The translations under genes were made by a program, and so were the position numbers. 64,000 nt of DNA from Gynuella sunshinyii YC6258 (GTDB lineage Bacteria > Pseudomonadota > Gammaproteobacteria > Pseudomonadales > Natronospirillaceae), in NCBI RefSeq assembly GCF_000940805.1, contig NZ_CP007142.1:596593-660592 (forward strand), read 5' to 3'. The notes under the pieces are model-generated. The model was given only the letters and a program-made list of their open reading frames with translations. It had not been told where the DNA came from and searched no databases. Positions 43,946 through 52,641 of the stretch are shown piece by piece (position 1 is the first letter of the stretch; each line of letters starts with the position of its first letter).

Positions 43946-44680
43946 TCAGGAAAAGCTGCCGACCAGTGCCCGGGTAATCAGATTCCAGCCATCGATCAGG
44001 ACGAATAACAGCAGTTTGATTGGCAGTGAAATCATCATCGGCGGCACCATCAGCATGCCCATGGACATCAATATGGCTGCGACCACCAGATCCACCAGCA
44101 GAAATGGCAGAAAGATAATGAAGCCGATCTGAAAGGCCGTCAGCATCTCACTGAGCATAAAGGCCGGAACCAGGGCAATGAAGCTGACCTGTTCCAGGGT
44201 CTCGGGCAGCTCCTGCCCGGAAAGGCTGAGCATCAGTTCGAGGTCTTCCTCCCGGGTCTGGTAAATCATAAAGCGTTTGAGGGGTACTTTTGCGGCTTCC
44301 ACTGCCTCCGGCAGGCTCATTTCTCCAGCCTGATAAGGGGTATAGGCGGCCTGATTCATATCATTGATGACGGGCATCATGGTGAACAGGGTCAGAAACA
44401 AGGCCAGGCTGACCAGGACCGTGTTTGGGGGTGTCTGCTGCATGCCAAGCGCCTGGCGCAGAATGGCCAGCACCAGAATGATGCGGGTAAAGGAGGTCAT
44501 GACGATCAGCAGGCCGGGTGCCAGGCTCAGCACTGTCAAAACCAGTAATATCTGAATGACCTGACTGACTTCGCCCGGATTGTCGGTATTGATGGACAGT
44601 CCGCCAATACCAAAGTTTTCCGCCATAGCCGATGAGCTTAAGACGAGACAGCTGAACAGAATTGTCAGAACGGACTTCAT
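43946..44680 (-). CDS. fliP: Flagellar-type export channel protein FliP
   Basis: A 244-residue inner membrane protein with the cleavable signal sequence typical of FliP (LTILFSCLVLSSSAMA). The conserved segments SLAPGLLIVMTSFTRIILVL and RQALGMQQTPPNTVLVSLAL follow, with a C-terminal membrane pair (FLLVDLVVAAILMSMGM). FliP, FliQ and FliR form the export gate pore. Its start overlaps the fliO end by 4 bases. Unusually, fliP sits 17 kb from fliQ and fliR, at the other end of the same operon. Confidence 0.95.
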   Translation of the reverse strand: MKSVLTILFSCLVLSSSAMAENFGIGGLSINTDNPGEVSQVIQILLVLTVLSLAPGLLIVMTSFTRIILVLAILRQALGMQQTPPNTVLVSLALFLTLFTMMPVINDMNQAAYTPYQAGEMSLPEAVEAAKVPLKRFMIYQTREEDLELMLSLSGQELPETLEQVSFIALVPAFMLSEMLTAFQIGFIIFLPFLLVDLVVAAILMSMGMLMVPPMMISLPIKLLLFVLIDGWNLITRALVGSFS

Positions 44681-45087
44681 TGACCGGCTTCATCCTCAGA
44701 GGTTGAAAGGTGGGTGGGCTGGGGTTCGCTGGGCTGGCCAGTGTGGGGTTGCACGACAACGGACTGGGCGCTTTCAACCACGAGGTAACGGCTGCCGTCC
44801 ACTTCCACCAGAATCATGCGGGAACGGGTGGAAATCTTCCGTGCAGATAATATGTCGATTCGGTGCTGCGATCCCTGCCAGGGCAGACCCGGTTGATCGT
44901 TGTTATGGCTCAGGCGTTTGATCCAGCGGCTGATAAACCACAGTGCGGTCACACAGATGAGTGCCAGCAGCAGGGAATACAGACCCTGCCAGAGCCATTC
45001 CGAAGAGGACTCTTTAAAGGGCAGGGCGGCATGAGCCATGGTTGGCAATGCAAGCACCGGTAGAATCAGACAGGGTTTTGCCATCAT
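44677..45087 (-). CDS. fliO: FliO-like export apparatus assembly protein
   Basis: A 136-residue protein with a signal-like N-terminus (LILPVLALPTMAHA), one membrane helix near residues 33-55 (LYSLLLALICVTALWFISRW) and a short FliO-like cytoplasmic domain (RIDILSARKISTRSRMILVE). FliO helps assemble the FliP ring. It overlaps fliN by a few bases (start) and fliP (end). The C-terminal tail is polar and low complexity. Confidence 0.85.
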   Translation of the reverse strand: MMAKPCLILPVLALPTMAHAALPFKESSSEWLWQGLYSLLLALICVTALWFISRWIKRLSHNNDQPGLPWQGSQHRIDILSARKISTRSRMILVEVDGSRYLVVESAQSVVVQPHTGQPSEPQPTHLSTSEDEAGQ

Positions 45088-45377
45088 GATGCGATTTCGG
45101 TCACCTTCACACCAAACTGATTTCCGACGACTGTCAGAATGCCACGAGCGACAACCTTGTCTTTCAACAGCAGTTCGACCGGATCATCAACGGATTCCAG
45201 CAACGGAATCACACTGTCCTCAGCCATTGAAAACAGTTCTTCGACACTCAGGCGAGCTTTGCCAACGCGGACCTGAAGCTCTACTTCGATGTCTTTGAGA
45301 TAATCCATATTTTTATCCAGGATGGGGTGGCCCGTTCCCTTGGACGGTTCCACTTCCTGCAATTCCACATCATTCAT
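45084..45377 (-). CDS. fliN: FliN-type SPOA switch/C-ring protein
   Basis: A 97-residue protein containing one complete SPOA domain (LKDIEVELQVRVGKARLSVE; PVELLLKDKVVARGILTVVG). Length and sequence fit FliN, which forms the base of the C-ring and docks the FliH-FliI complex. AAAGG precedes the ATG. It follows a FliM-like gene by 40 bases, as usual for fliM-fliN. Confidence 0.9.
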   Translation of the reverse strand: MNDVELQEVEPSKGTGHPILDKNMDYLKDIEVELQVRVGKARLSVEELFSMAEDSVIPLLESVDDPVELLLKDKVVARGILTVVGNQFGVKVTEIAS

Positions 45378-45417
45378 GTTGTTTTAACCTTTGCTTGTGC
45401 ATGTGTTATTTGGTGTA

Positions 45418-46173
45418 TCAGGTGCGTGCGATGACCAGCGCCTTTTGCTGTCGGCATTTGCCGATGAAGCCTTTGGCAATGGTTTCACCGTGAATCTGGA
45501 TATTCAGGGGATGCTGAATTCGGGTGTTGGCGGTCAGTACCGTACCGGGTTGCAGTGCTCCGAGTTCCGACAGCCGCAGCCGGACGCTGCCTGCGGATAC
45601 CGCGATTTCAACCTGCTCCTGATTCAGGCAGGGGGCGATGGCCTGTAGTCCTCCTCTGATCACCGGTTTCTTCGCCTCGAACAGCAGTGCCGCCAGATAA
45701 AACCGGTCGATCAGAAAGGTCCAGTGCAGATCGTTCAACTGACATTCGATCAGAATATGCGCCTGATGGTTGTTGTTGCTGAGACCGGAAAAGTCGTGGG
45801 CCGCAACCGTGGTAAAACCCTCACAGCCAAACACCTTCTGATACAGGTCGGTGAGCAAATCCTGAATGACCTGATCGACCAGTGTGCGGGATTCGGCGGA
45901 TTGTGGCATGGGTAACCGCAGAAAACCCAGCAGCGAGCCTCGTTCGACACTGACCATGACTTTTTGATCACCGCTGATATGGTGACTGATGCGTTTGTCG
46001 CCCAGGTAGTCGGTCTGCTCCACGGCTGTCCGGGGAAAGTTCTCAACCCGCGAAATATGAATACTGGTGTCATGAATCGACCACGTCGACGCCAGTTGCT
46101 GCAATCGTTCACTCAAGGCCTGAACGATGTGTTGCCGGTGTTCATCGGTCAGCCAGAACAGAGTATGACTCAT
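45418..46173 (-). CDS. Short FliM-like / SctQ-like SPOA protein
   Basis: A 251-residue protein in the fliM position before fliN. Its C-terminal 80 residues look like an SPOA domain (QVEIAVSAGSVRLRLSELGA; NIQIHGETIAKGFIGKCRQQ). The middle could be a reduced FliM core. The N-terminal CheY-binding peptide and the GGxG-type FliG-contact motif of FliM are not visible, and it is about 80 residues shorter than FliM. It may therefore build a sorting platform, as SctQ does in injectisomes, rather than a motor switch. AGGTAG lies before the ATG. Confidence 0.65.
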   Translation of the reverse strand: MSHTLFWLTDEHRQHIVQALSERLQQLASTWSIHDTSIHISRVENFPRTAVEQTDYLGDKRISHHISGDQKVMVSVERGSLLGFLRLPMPQSAESRTLVDQVIQDLLTDLYQKVFGCEGFTTVAAHDFSGLSNNNHQAHILIECQLNDLHWTFLIDRFYLAALLFEAKKPVIRGGLQAIAPCLNQEQVEIAVSAGSVRLRLSELGALQPGTVLTANTRIQHPLNIQIHGETIAKGFIGKCRQQKALVIART

Positions 46174-46178
46174 GATGT

Positions 46179-47390
46179 CTACCTGCCTTTGGTCGCTTCG
46201 ATCAGTTGCTGCAGCATTTCATTGGCACTGGTCAGCACCTGGGAAGAGGCCTGATAGCCCCGTTGCAGTACGATCATGTCGGTAAACTGGCTGGTCAGGT
46301 CGACGTTGGACAATTCAATGGACTGACTGGCGATTTTGCCCAGACCCAGTGTCCGACTGGTACCGATAATGGCATCCTGAAAGGATTGAGCAGATAGCAG
46401 GCCACTGCCTTCATCGACCAGATGATCCGGTGAGTCAAACCGGGCCAGGGCAACGCTGATGGTTGGCAGAGATTCACCGTTGGAATATTGCACCTCGATG
46501 GCCCCTTCATCGTTGACGGAGAAACCGGTCATGACGCCAAAACTATAACCATCCACTTTCCCGGTTTGGACCGTTGAAGTGGAGCCACTGGAAAAGTTGG
46601 TAATCTGATTAAACGAGCCTGGATCACCGATGTTCAGGGTAATCTGGGTTTCCTGTCCGCCATCAGACGTCAGTGTAAAACTGTGCTGATTAAAATCCTG
46701 TGCCGGAGATCCGTTTTCGTTAAAGCGAAATTCGAGATTGCTGGTGATGACATTGTCATCTTCATCGGTGATTTTAACGGTCCAGCTGCGCGCGGTGACC
46801 GCGCCATTGTTGGTAAATTCTATCTTCAGCGTATGTTTAACGCCTTCGGCGTCATACACCGCGACATCGTTAACGGCGTGGGTCGTGGAACCAACAGACA
46901 GGTTTCCGACCAGATTGATAACCGATGTGGCAGCCGGATCTACAGCGCGATATTTTTGCAGGTTGATATCGACCAAATGGCCGTTTTCAAACCCTGCGAC
47001 ACGATAGCCGAAGGTCTTGTCCACCAGATAGCCTTTGTCATTGAACTCGAATTGCCCCACACGGGTGTAGTACCGGTGGTTACCATTGCGCAGAATGAAA
47101 AAGCCGGCACCGTCAATGCCCATGTCGGTGTCATTTTCAGTTTCGCGAATGTCGCCCTGGGAGTAGACGGTACTGCTCAAGCTGGCATCCACGCCCAGGG
47201 TGGAACCACTGTGATAGCCTTTTTGCGATGAGTTGCCGGATAATTGCCGGCCATCGACCAGTTCCCGGAAATGCAGTTCACTGCGTTTGTAACCGGGGGT
47301 GTTCATGTTGGCAACATTGCTACTGATGTTACTCAGGCCCTTGGAATAGGCCATCATGCCAACCATACCTTTATAAATTGAACCCAACAT
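46179..47390 (-). CDS. flgE: Flagellar hook protein FlgE
   Basis: A 403-residue axial protein. The N-terminus MLGSIYKGMVGMMAYSKGLS with NISSNVANMNTPGYKR is the flagellar rod/hook signature, and the C-terminus ends with SNVDLTSQFTDMIVLQRGYQ and ANEMLQQLIEATKGR. The middle holds the variable hook domain. The length matches FlgE (about 400). GGAGA precedes the ATG. It follows flgD, its assembly scaffold, by 27 bases. Confidence 0.93.
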   Translation of the reverse strand: MLGSIYKGMVGMMAYSKGLSNISSNVANMNTPGYKRSELHFRELVDGRQLSGNSSQKGYHSGSTLGVDASLSSTVYSQGDIRETENDTDMGIDGAGFFILRNGNHRYYTRVGQFEFNDKGYLVDKTFGYRVAGFENGHLVDINLQKYRAVDPAATSVINLVGNLSVGSTTHAVNDVAVYDAEGVKHTLKIEFTNNGAVTARSWTVKITDEDDNVITSNLEFRFNENGSPAQDFNQHSFTLTSDGGQETQITLNIGDPGSFNQITNFSSGSTSTVQTGKVDGYSFGVMTGFSVNDEGAIEVQYSNGESLPTISVALARFDSPDHLVDEGSGLLSAQSFQDAIIGTSRTLGLGKIASQSIELSNVDLTSQFTDMIVLQRGYQASSQVLTSANEMLQQLIEATKGR

Positions 47391-47417
47391 AGCTGAATCT
47401 CCTGTGGCCAGCAGCGA

Positions 47418-47834
47418 TTACTCGCTGGTGTCTCCATTGATGATTTCGACCTGTGACAATGAAATGTCCGACAACGGCGGACCATCTGCCCTTGTGATGG
47501 TGAACAGCGGGCGACCATCGCTGAAATTGATGGCGGTTACTTTGCCCACTGCCGAGCCTGATTCCAGCGACACCTGGATATCATGATTCAGCAGACTGAT
47601 GGCATGACCGACAGATTGTGCCTGAATCAACTGCCCCAGTTTTTCATTGCTTTCACGGGCCTGTTCCAACGAGGTGAACTGAGCTAGCTGAGCGATGAAT
47701 TCCTGGTTATCCATGGGTTTCAACGGATCCTGGTAATTCAATTGGGTAAGTAGAATCTTGAACAGATCCTCCTGCCCCAGAGTGCTCTGGTTGAGTGTGC
47801 TTGACTCGGTTGATCCGATGCTGTCAATGGCCAT
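47418..47834 (-). CDS. flgD: Short hook-cap scaffold protein FlgD
   Basis: A 138-residue protein. The N-terminal half is clear FlgD (LGQEDLFKILLTQLNYQDPL, KPMDNQEFIAQLAQFTSLEQ). The FnIII/Tudor-like C-terminal part of the roughly 220-residue enterobacterial protein is largely missing, as in the short FlgD proteins of some other groups. The start overlaps the preceding gene and has a strong AAAGGAG. It promotes hook assembly with FlgE encoded next. Confidence 0.88.
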   Translation of the reverse strand: MAIDSIGSTESSTLNQSTLGQEDLFKILLTQLNYQDPLKPMDNQEFIAQLAQFTSLEQARESNEKLGQLIQAQSVGHAISLLNHDIQVSLESGSAVGKVTAINFSDGRPLFTITRADGPPLSDISLSQVEIINGDTSE

Positions 47835-48474
47835 GTTCGGACTCCTTTTGTGGGTTTAAATCAGTGTTCATGTGAATTCGGTTGATACCTGTGCCGTGGA
47901 TTGTGAGCTGCTTCAGTTTCAGACCGAAGAAGTTGAGTGCCTCACGAATCTGACGCAGTAATGAATGATCATCCTGCAGGGCTTTATGACCCAGCCATAC
48001 AGAGGCCTCTTCATCGGCCGTATGCAGCATGCCGGTGGCGAGTGTGCGTTGGGTCTGAGTGGCCGTTGATAAGATCGCCGCCGGTTGTCTGGTTGCTGCG
48101 TTCACCGGTGTCGTGATCGTCAGTCCCGGACCGGCCGATGCTGCGGATGAGCGGTTGCCTATGATCACGGCATCCTGATCAGCAGCCAGTGGCGATGATG
48201 CTGTCAGGTTCAGGTGTGGGTGTGAAACCAGCACCGGCACCTGAGTCGTTGTATTGTTTATGCGTTCCGGTGCCGTTGGCATCATGGCCTCTTTCGTGGC
48301 TGGTTGCTGCTCAGGCATTGGTGTCTGTCGGTTTTCGGCATCATTCATTTGAATCTGCCGCTGCTGCTCCCAGAATGCCTGTTCCCAGAGTTTTTTCTGA
48401 TAATCCGGCTGGCGTCCATCCCGGGGTTGCGGTGATGCCGGTATGGTTTCGGATCGAATGTTCGTTAACGACAT
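47824..48474 (-). CDS. Hook-length-control-slot protein (divergent FliK candidate)
   Basis: A 216-residue protein between fliJ and flgD, the usual fliK place. Most of it is disordered and rich in Pro, Gln, Thr and Ala, as in FliK. A short C-terminal segment (LRQIREALNFFGLKLKQLTI) could be the remnant of the FliK C-terminal domain. It is about half of the usual FliK length. The call rests on order and composition only. Confidence 0.5.
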   Translation of the reverse strand: MSLTNIRSETIPASPQPRDGRQPDYQKKLWEQAFWEQQRQIQMNDAENRQTPMPEQQPATKEAMMPTAPERINNTTTQVPVLVSHPHLNLTASSPLAADQDAVIIGNRSSAASAGPGLTITTPVNAATRQPAAILSTATQTQRTLATGMLHTADEEASVWLGHKALQDDHSLLRQIREALNFFGLKLKQLTIHGTGINRIHMNTDLNPQKESEHGH

Positions 48475-48933
48475 TTACAGACGCCCCCGATAGTTGTGCA
48501 GGATGGTTTCGTCCTGTTGTTTGTAGTGTGCACCGGTCTGCTGGTGATGCTTTTCTTTATGCAGTCGCTCACCTAGCCGTTGCAGGGTTTTTTTCCGCGC
48601 AGACACCTGTCGCAGTTGTTCGGACAGTCCTTGAATTTGCTGATCCAGGGTGTCGATTTCGGCCGTATGATGGTGAACGTGTTGTTCCAGATCGGAAATC
48701 ACCCGGGTGGCTTGCAGGTAATTGGCCGGATCAAACGAATGACCCGCCCTTGTCTGTCGGCCCAGCAGCTGCTGCAATGATTCGATTTCAGTTTCGTAAG
48801 CGGCTTTTTGGTCCTGTTCTGCCCGGCGTCGATGTTCGATCTGATGTAATTCCTGTTGCAGTTGAGCCTGGCTGATATCTTCCAGTCGGGTCATAACATG
48901 CGCACGGCGGATTTTCTTTTTCAGGTTATGCAT
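48475..48933 (-). CDS. fliJ: FliJ-like coiled-coil export chaperone
   Basis: A 152-residue, charged, nearly all-helical protein with long coiled-coil character (LQQELHQIEHRRRAEQDQKA; LEQHVHHHTAEIDTLDQQIQ). Size and position right after fliI match FliJ, the central stalk of the FliI ATPase ring that links it to FlhA. Its start overlaps the end of fliI by 8 bases. Confidence 0.8.
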   Translation of the reverse strand: MHNLKKKIRRAHVMTRLEDISQAQLQQELHQIEHRRRAEQDQKAAYETEIESLQQLLGRQTRAGHSFDPANYLQATRVISDLEQHVHHHTAEIDTLDQQIQGLSEQLRQVSARKKTLQRLGERLHKEKHHQQTGAHYKQQDETILHNYRGRL

Positions 48934-50248
48934 CGCTGGTCACCAGGGTTTTCAGTTGTACATGGGTATCGGTTTGTGACACCGGAGTCTCGTGGGACTG
49001 GCAGAGAAAGTCCTCGATCTGCTGCCATTGCCGGATGACTCTGTCCAGAGCCGGATTCAGCCCTTCCTTGTAGGCCCCAACTTCGATCAGATCGCGTGAA
49101 TGTTCGTACAGCGCCATACGCCGGATCAGTTCCGCCGAGTGGGTTTGCTGTTCGTTATCGAACAGATGAGTTTTCAGCCGGCTCACGCTTTTGAGTACGT
49201 CGATAGCGGGATAATGCGCCCGCTCGGCCAGTTGTCGCGACAGTACGATGTGGCCGTCGAGAATCGCCCTGACCGCATCAGCAATGGGATCATTCATGTC
49301 GTCACCTTCCACCAGCACGGTATAAATGGCAGAGATGGAACCTCGCTGAAAGCGGCCGCAACGTTCCATCAGCCGGGGTAGCGCGGTAAATACCGAGGGG
49401 GTGTAGCCACGCGCGGTCGGTGGTTCGCCGATGGACAGGCCGATCTCTCTGAGCGCCATGGCATAGCGGGTGACGGAGTCCATCATCAGGGTGACGTGCT
49501 TGCCCTGATCGCGAAAATATTCAGCGATGCTGGTCGCGGTGTGGGCGGCGTGATAGCGCAATAATGGTGAGCGCTCGGAGGTTTCTACCACGACCACTGA
49601 GCGGGCCAGACCTTCCGGGCCAAGGCTGTGGCGGATGAATTCCTCGACTTCACGGCCCCGTTCTCCGATCAGGGCAATAACATTGATATCCGAATCGATG
49701 TTGCGCGCGAGCATGCCCAGCAAGGTACTTTTACCTACACCGCTGCCGGCAAACAAACCGACACGCTGGCCGCGTCCGAGCGGCAGCAGTGCATCGATGG
49801 CTTTGACGCCGGTGCTGATCAGGGTATCAATGGACACCCGTTTGAGTGGGTTGGTACTTTCACCCAGGGCTGGATATTTTGCTGTGGTGGCAATGTCGCC
49901 AAAGTCATCGAGCGGGTGACCAAAGGAATCAATGACCCGACCGAGTAACTGTTCTCCGACATGGACTTCAACTGGATGACCGGTGGCAATGACCTCGCTA
50001 CCGAATCTGACACCCTGGATATTGCCGTAAGGCATCAGTACCACCCGGCCATTACGGACACCTATCACCTCTGCCTCAACTGGAATGGCACTGGCCTGAG
50101 AATAAATTTCGCACTTTTCCCCCAAGAACACATCCGGGCCGTCGGCTTCGAGGATCAGACCGAAAAACTGCGTGACCTGGCCGACTTTGCGGACCAGCGG
50201 CCGTTGCTGGATGGCACTGATATAGGGTTGGGCGGAAAATGGCTGCAT
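48926..50248 (-). CDS. fliI: Flagellar-type export ATPase FliI
   Basis: A 440-residue F1-beta-like ATPase. Walker A is AGSGVGKST at residues 167-175, the GERGREV motif follows, and Walker B lies in HVTLMMDSVTRYAMALREI. GEPPTARGYTPSVFTALPRL is typical of FliI/SctN. The frame extends 30 codons upstream, but the ATG at 50248 starts two bases after the fliH stop and gives the normal FliI N-terminus. It forms the hexameric ATPase with FliH and FliJ. Its catalytic motifs are all intact, so export is likely functional. Confidence 0.95.
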   Translation of the reverse strand: MQPFSAQPYISAIQQRPLVRKVGQVTQFFGLILEADGPDVFLGEKCEIYSQASAIPVEAEVIGVRNGRVVLMPYGNIQGVRFGSEVIATGHPVEVHVGEQLLGRVIDSFGHPLDDFGDIATTAKYPALGESTNPLKRVSIDTLISTGVKAIDALLPLGRGQRVGLFAGSGVGKSTLLGMLARNIDSDINVIALIGERGREVEEFIRHSLGPEGLARSVVVVETSERSPLLRYHAAHTATSIAEYFRDQGKHVTLMMDSVTRYAMALREIGLSIGEPPTARGYTPSVFTALPRLMERCGRFQRGSISAIYTVLVEGDDMNDPIADAVRAILDGHIVLSRQLAERAHYPAIDVLKSVSRLKTHLFDNEQQTHSAELIRRMALYEHSRDLIEVGAYKEGLNPALDRVIRQWQQIEDFLCQSHETPVSQTDTHVQLKTLVTSDA

Positions 50249-50249
50249 A

Positions 50250-50927
50250 TCAGGATCGCCTGACCGAACTGAGGGTATCGACGAGGGACTGCAGTTGCAC
50301 CTCGATTCTGCCGTCCAGCATGCCGCGTTTGAGTTCAATCAGACAACCACCGATCTGCACCCGTTCATCCGGCACATATTCCACCTGAGAGGTGGCGTTG
50401 AGCTGACGTTTATAACGTTCGAACAAGGGATGATCGTGAGTCGAGACATGAATCGTCAGCTTGTCCTGCGGCCCGACGGACTGCATGACTTCTTTAACGG
50501 CAGCGAGGCAGGCTTCTGGTCTGGCGAGGGCATTGCCGAGGATTTTTCCGACGGCCGCGAGCACGATTTTGGCCACTTCGGTTTCGAACTGCTGCTGGGT
50601 TTGTTGCCATTGCTCAAGGAACGACCGTTCCAGCGTGGCGATTTCTTCGATCAGTTCGGAAGACTGTTGAAAACCGGCCTCATAACCTTCGTTGAATTGC
50701 TGTTCGTAGACTTGCTGACGATACTGTTCCAGCTCTGCCTCGGCCGCTGCCAGAGCCGTCTGCAAACGTTGGTTTTCCTGTTCCAGTGGCGATAACACTG
50801 GAACTGCCGTTGATTGCGGATGTGCTTCCGGTGGCTGATAGGGATGAGCTTCCGGTACCGTCGTTCTGACCGTATCAGGCTCTTCCCGCAACGGCAGTTT
50901 AATGGTTTCGGTCGGCATGGATTTCAT
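50250..50927 (-). CDS. fliH: FliH-like ATPase regulator
   Basis: A 225-residue protein with a Pro-rich N-terminus, a central coiled coil (LQTALAAAEAELEQYRQQVY, then EQQFNEGYEAGFQQSSELIE) and a C-terminal FliH/V-ATPase-E-like domain (VAKIVLAAVGKILGNALA; VQIGGCLIELKRGMLDGRIE). It tethers FliI to the C-ring. The start overlaps the previous gene by 29 bases. A second ATG at 50918 with AGGAT upstream may be the real one. Confidence 0.88.
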   Translation of the reverse strand: MKSMPTETIKLPLREEPDTVRTTVPEAHPYQPPEAHPQSTAVPVLSPLEQENQRLQTALAAAEAELEQYRQQVYEQQFNEGYEAGFQQSSELIEEIATLERSFLEQWQQTQQQFETEVAKIVLAAVGKILGNALARPEACLAAVKEVMQSVGPQDKLTIHVSTHDHPLFERYKRQLNATSQVEYVPDERVQIGGCLIELKRGMLDGRIEVQLQSLVDTLSSVRRS

Positions 50928-51222
50928 CCTGCATCAGAGTATTGGCCTGAGTCAGCAGATGCCTGCGAAGACTGTTGCGCAAGGCATCGCTGACAGGTGT
51001 CGCGGGTGAGAGCAGATCAAAGTAAGCCTGCAAATCGGTATGTCGGGTGACTAGCTGACTGATACGCGATATCTCCAGTTCTTCCTGATCCAGCAAAGAC
51101 TCAAATTCGGATAACAGCGCATGCTGCTGTACCTGATTGCTCAGCCATTGGCTGTCTTTTGGATGCAGACAGGATAACAATTGCTGGAGAGCCTCATCGA
51201 CTTTGGCCTTGATATTGTCCAT
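50899..51222 (-). CDS. Unknown small helical protein in the FliG slot
   Basis: A 107-residue acidic, all-helical protein between fliF and fliH, where fliG normally lies. FliG has about 330 residues with armadillo repeats and a charged torque helix. None of that is visible here (MDNIKAKVDEALQQLLSCL at the start; SDALRNSLRRHLLTQANTL later). It could be a reduced adaptor between the MS ring and the SPOA proteins, or an unrelated part. It starts 3 bases after the fliF stop and overlaps fliH, so it is clearly part of the operon. Confidence 0.55.
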   Translation of the reverse strand: MDNIKAKVDEALQQLLSCLHPKDSQWLSNQVQQHALLSEFESLLDQEELEISRISQLVTRHTDLQAYFDLLSPATPVSDALRNSLRRHLLTQANTLMQDEIHADRNH

Positions 51223-51225
51223 CGT

Positions 51226-52641
51226 TCAGACCTGTTCCCGTTTCTGTTCATAGAGAATCTGATTGAGCTGGCCCAGCAACACTTCGCGCTGCTGTCGGGT
51301 CAGGCGCATTTTGCGCATATCCCACATGAGTTTGATCATGACCAGAATGCAGATGATCAGCAGCCCTAGCAGTCCGGCAATGAAGTACAGGGCGTTGACA
51401 GTGATACCGCCGATTGGGATATCGAAATCCGCCTGAGCATTGATGTTCACCTGAGTCGGTGCCGGGTTGGAATCTGCCGCTGTCATGTCCGGTGCCGGAT
51501 GTTCAGGAGTAACCGCCGGTGTGGGTTCGACCAGAGCGGGTGCAGAGACCATCAGGGCCACCCGGTCACCACGCTGCGGATCTGCGCCAACCGCAATCTG
51601 AATCAGTGTCTCCAGATCACTTTTTTGCTCTTCACTGAGGTCGGCTGCCAGCCAGACCGCCACCGATAGCCGGGAGAGACTGCCGCCAGGAATATCGGTT
51701 TCCTCGCGGATCAGACCATATTGATAGTTTTCTTCGGAATGCTGTGTGGGTTTACTGTTTTTGTCTGGATATTCCGTGGAGCTGATTTTCCGGGTCAGAG
51801 CGCCCTTGCCATCAGTACCCATGACAGGACGTTCCTCCACCCGATGAGTGGCGTGGCGCTCGATCTCAGCATTGACGGTGACTTTAAAGGCCTGAGCGGA
51901 AAACTGCTGTAACAGGATATCCGCTACTTTCTGCTGCAGCCGGGCTTCCAGCTCGGCCTGCTCGTTGTCGATTTTCATGGCCGGAGAATCACTGCTGTCA
52001 TGACTCAGAGTATTGCCCTGTTGATCCAGAATGGTGACGTGATCCGGTTGCATACCCGGCACCGAGGCCACGACCAGACGCTGAATACCGGTCACCTGAT
52101 CGCTACTGAGTGAGACGCCATTTCTGAGAAACAGGGTGACCGCTGCTGACGACGGAATATGGTCACTTTTCAGCAACCCCTTTTCCGGCAGCACCAGGTG
52201 AACCCGAGCGTAACGGACCTCGTGCATGGCCGATATGGTGCGGGTCAGCTCACCTTCGAGGGCGCGTTTATAGTTGATCTGCTGGGCAAATTCAGTGACA
52301 CCAAAGTCGGATGTGGCAAACATTTCCAGGCCGACGGTATTGTCGAAGGGTAGTCCCAGATCAGCGAGAATGATTCTTGCCTGAGATGCGTATTGATCGG
52401 CGACCATAAGTGACAGGCCGTCTTCAGTGATCTGAAACGGAATCTGATGTGTGTTGAGTTCCTGCTCGGCGCGGGCGATGTCCTCTTTCTGGGCATTCTG
52501 CAGCACCACTTGGTATTGGGTTTGCGCCGACCACCAGTACAGGCCCGCCGCAAGGGCCAGTATCAGGATCACGCCAGCTGCCAGGGAGATTTTTGCAGCG
52601 CTGCTTAAATCGCTGAACAACGGTTGTTTAGTGGTACTCAA
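51226..52641 (-). CDS. fliF: MS-ring protein FliF with short C-terminal tail
   Basis: A 471-residue FliF. The first membrane helix lies near residues 15-35 (ISLAAGVILILALAAGLYWW). Ring-building motifs follow (LADLGLPFDNTVGLEMFAT, FAQQINYKRALEGELTRTI, VRYARVHLVLPEKGLL, TGIQRLVVASVPGMQ). The second helix is near 416-438. Only about 35 residues follow it, against about 100 in usual FliF, and the FliG-binding end is not visible. Translation starts at TTG overlapping the fliE stop (TTGA), with GAGGA upstream. The ring-forming part is intact; the link to a rotor switch is not. Confidence 0.92.
   Translation of the reverse strand: MSTTKQPLFSDLSSAAKISLAAGVILILALAAGLYWWSAQTQYQVVLQNAQKEDIARAEQELNTHQIPFQITEDGLSLMVADQYASQARIILADLGLPFDNTVGLEMFATSDFGVTEFAQQINYKRALEGELTRTISAMHEVRYARVHLVLPEKGLLKSDHIPSSAAVTLFLRNGVSLSSDQVTGIQRLVVASVPGMQPDHVTILDQQGNTLSHDSSDSPAMKIDNEQAELEARLQQKVADILLQQFSAQAFKVTVNAEIERHATHRVEERPVMGTDGKGALTRKISSTEYPDKNSKPTQHSEENYQYGLIREETDIPGGSLSRLSVAVWLAADLSEEQKSDLETLIQIAVGADPQRGDRVALMVSAPALVEPTPAVTPEHPAPDMTAADSNPAPTQVNINAQADFDIPIGGITVNALYFIAGLLGLLIICILVMIKLMWDMRKMRLTRQQREVLLGQLNQILYEQKREQV

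Noticed and set aside
50248-50338. N-terminal extension of FliI
   Set aside because: The extra 30 codons lie inside fliH, are Cys/Ser-rich and lack family similarity; the ATG at 50248 fits better.
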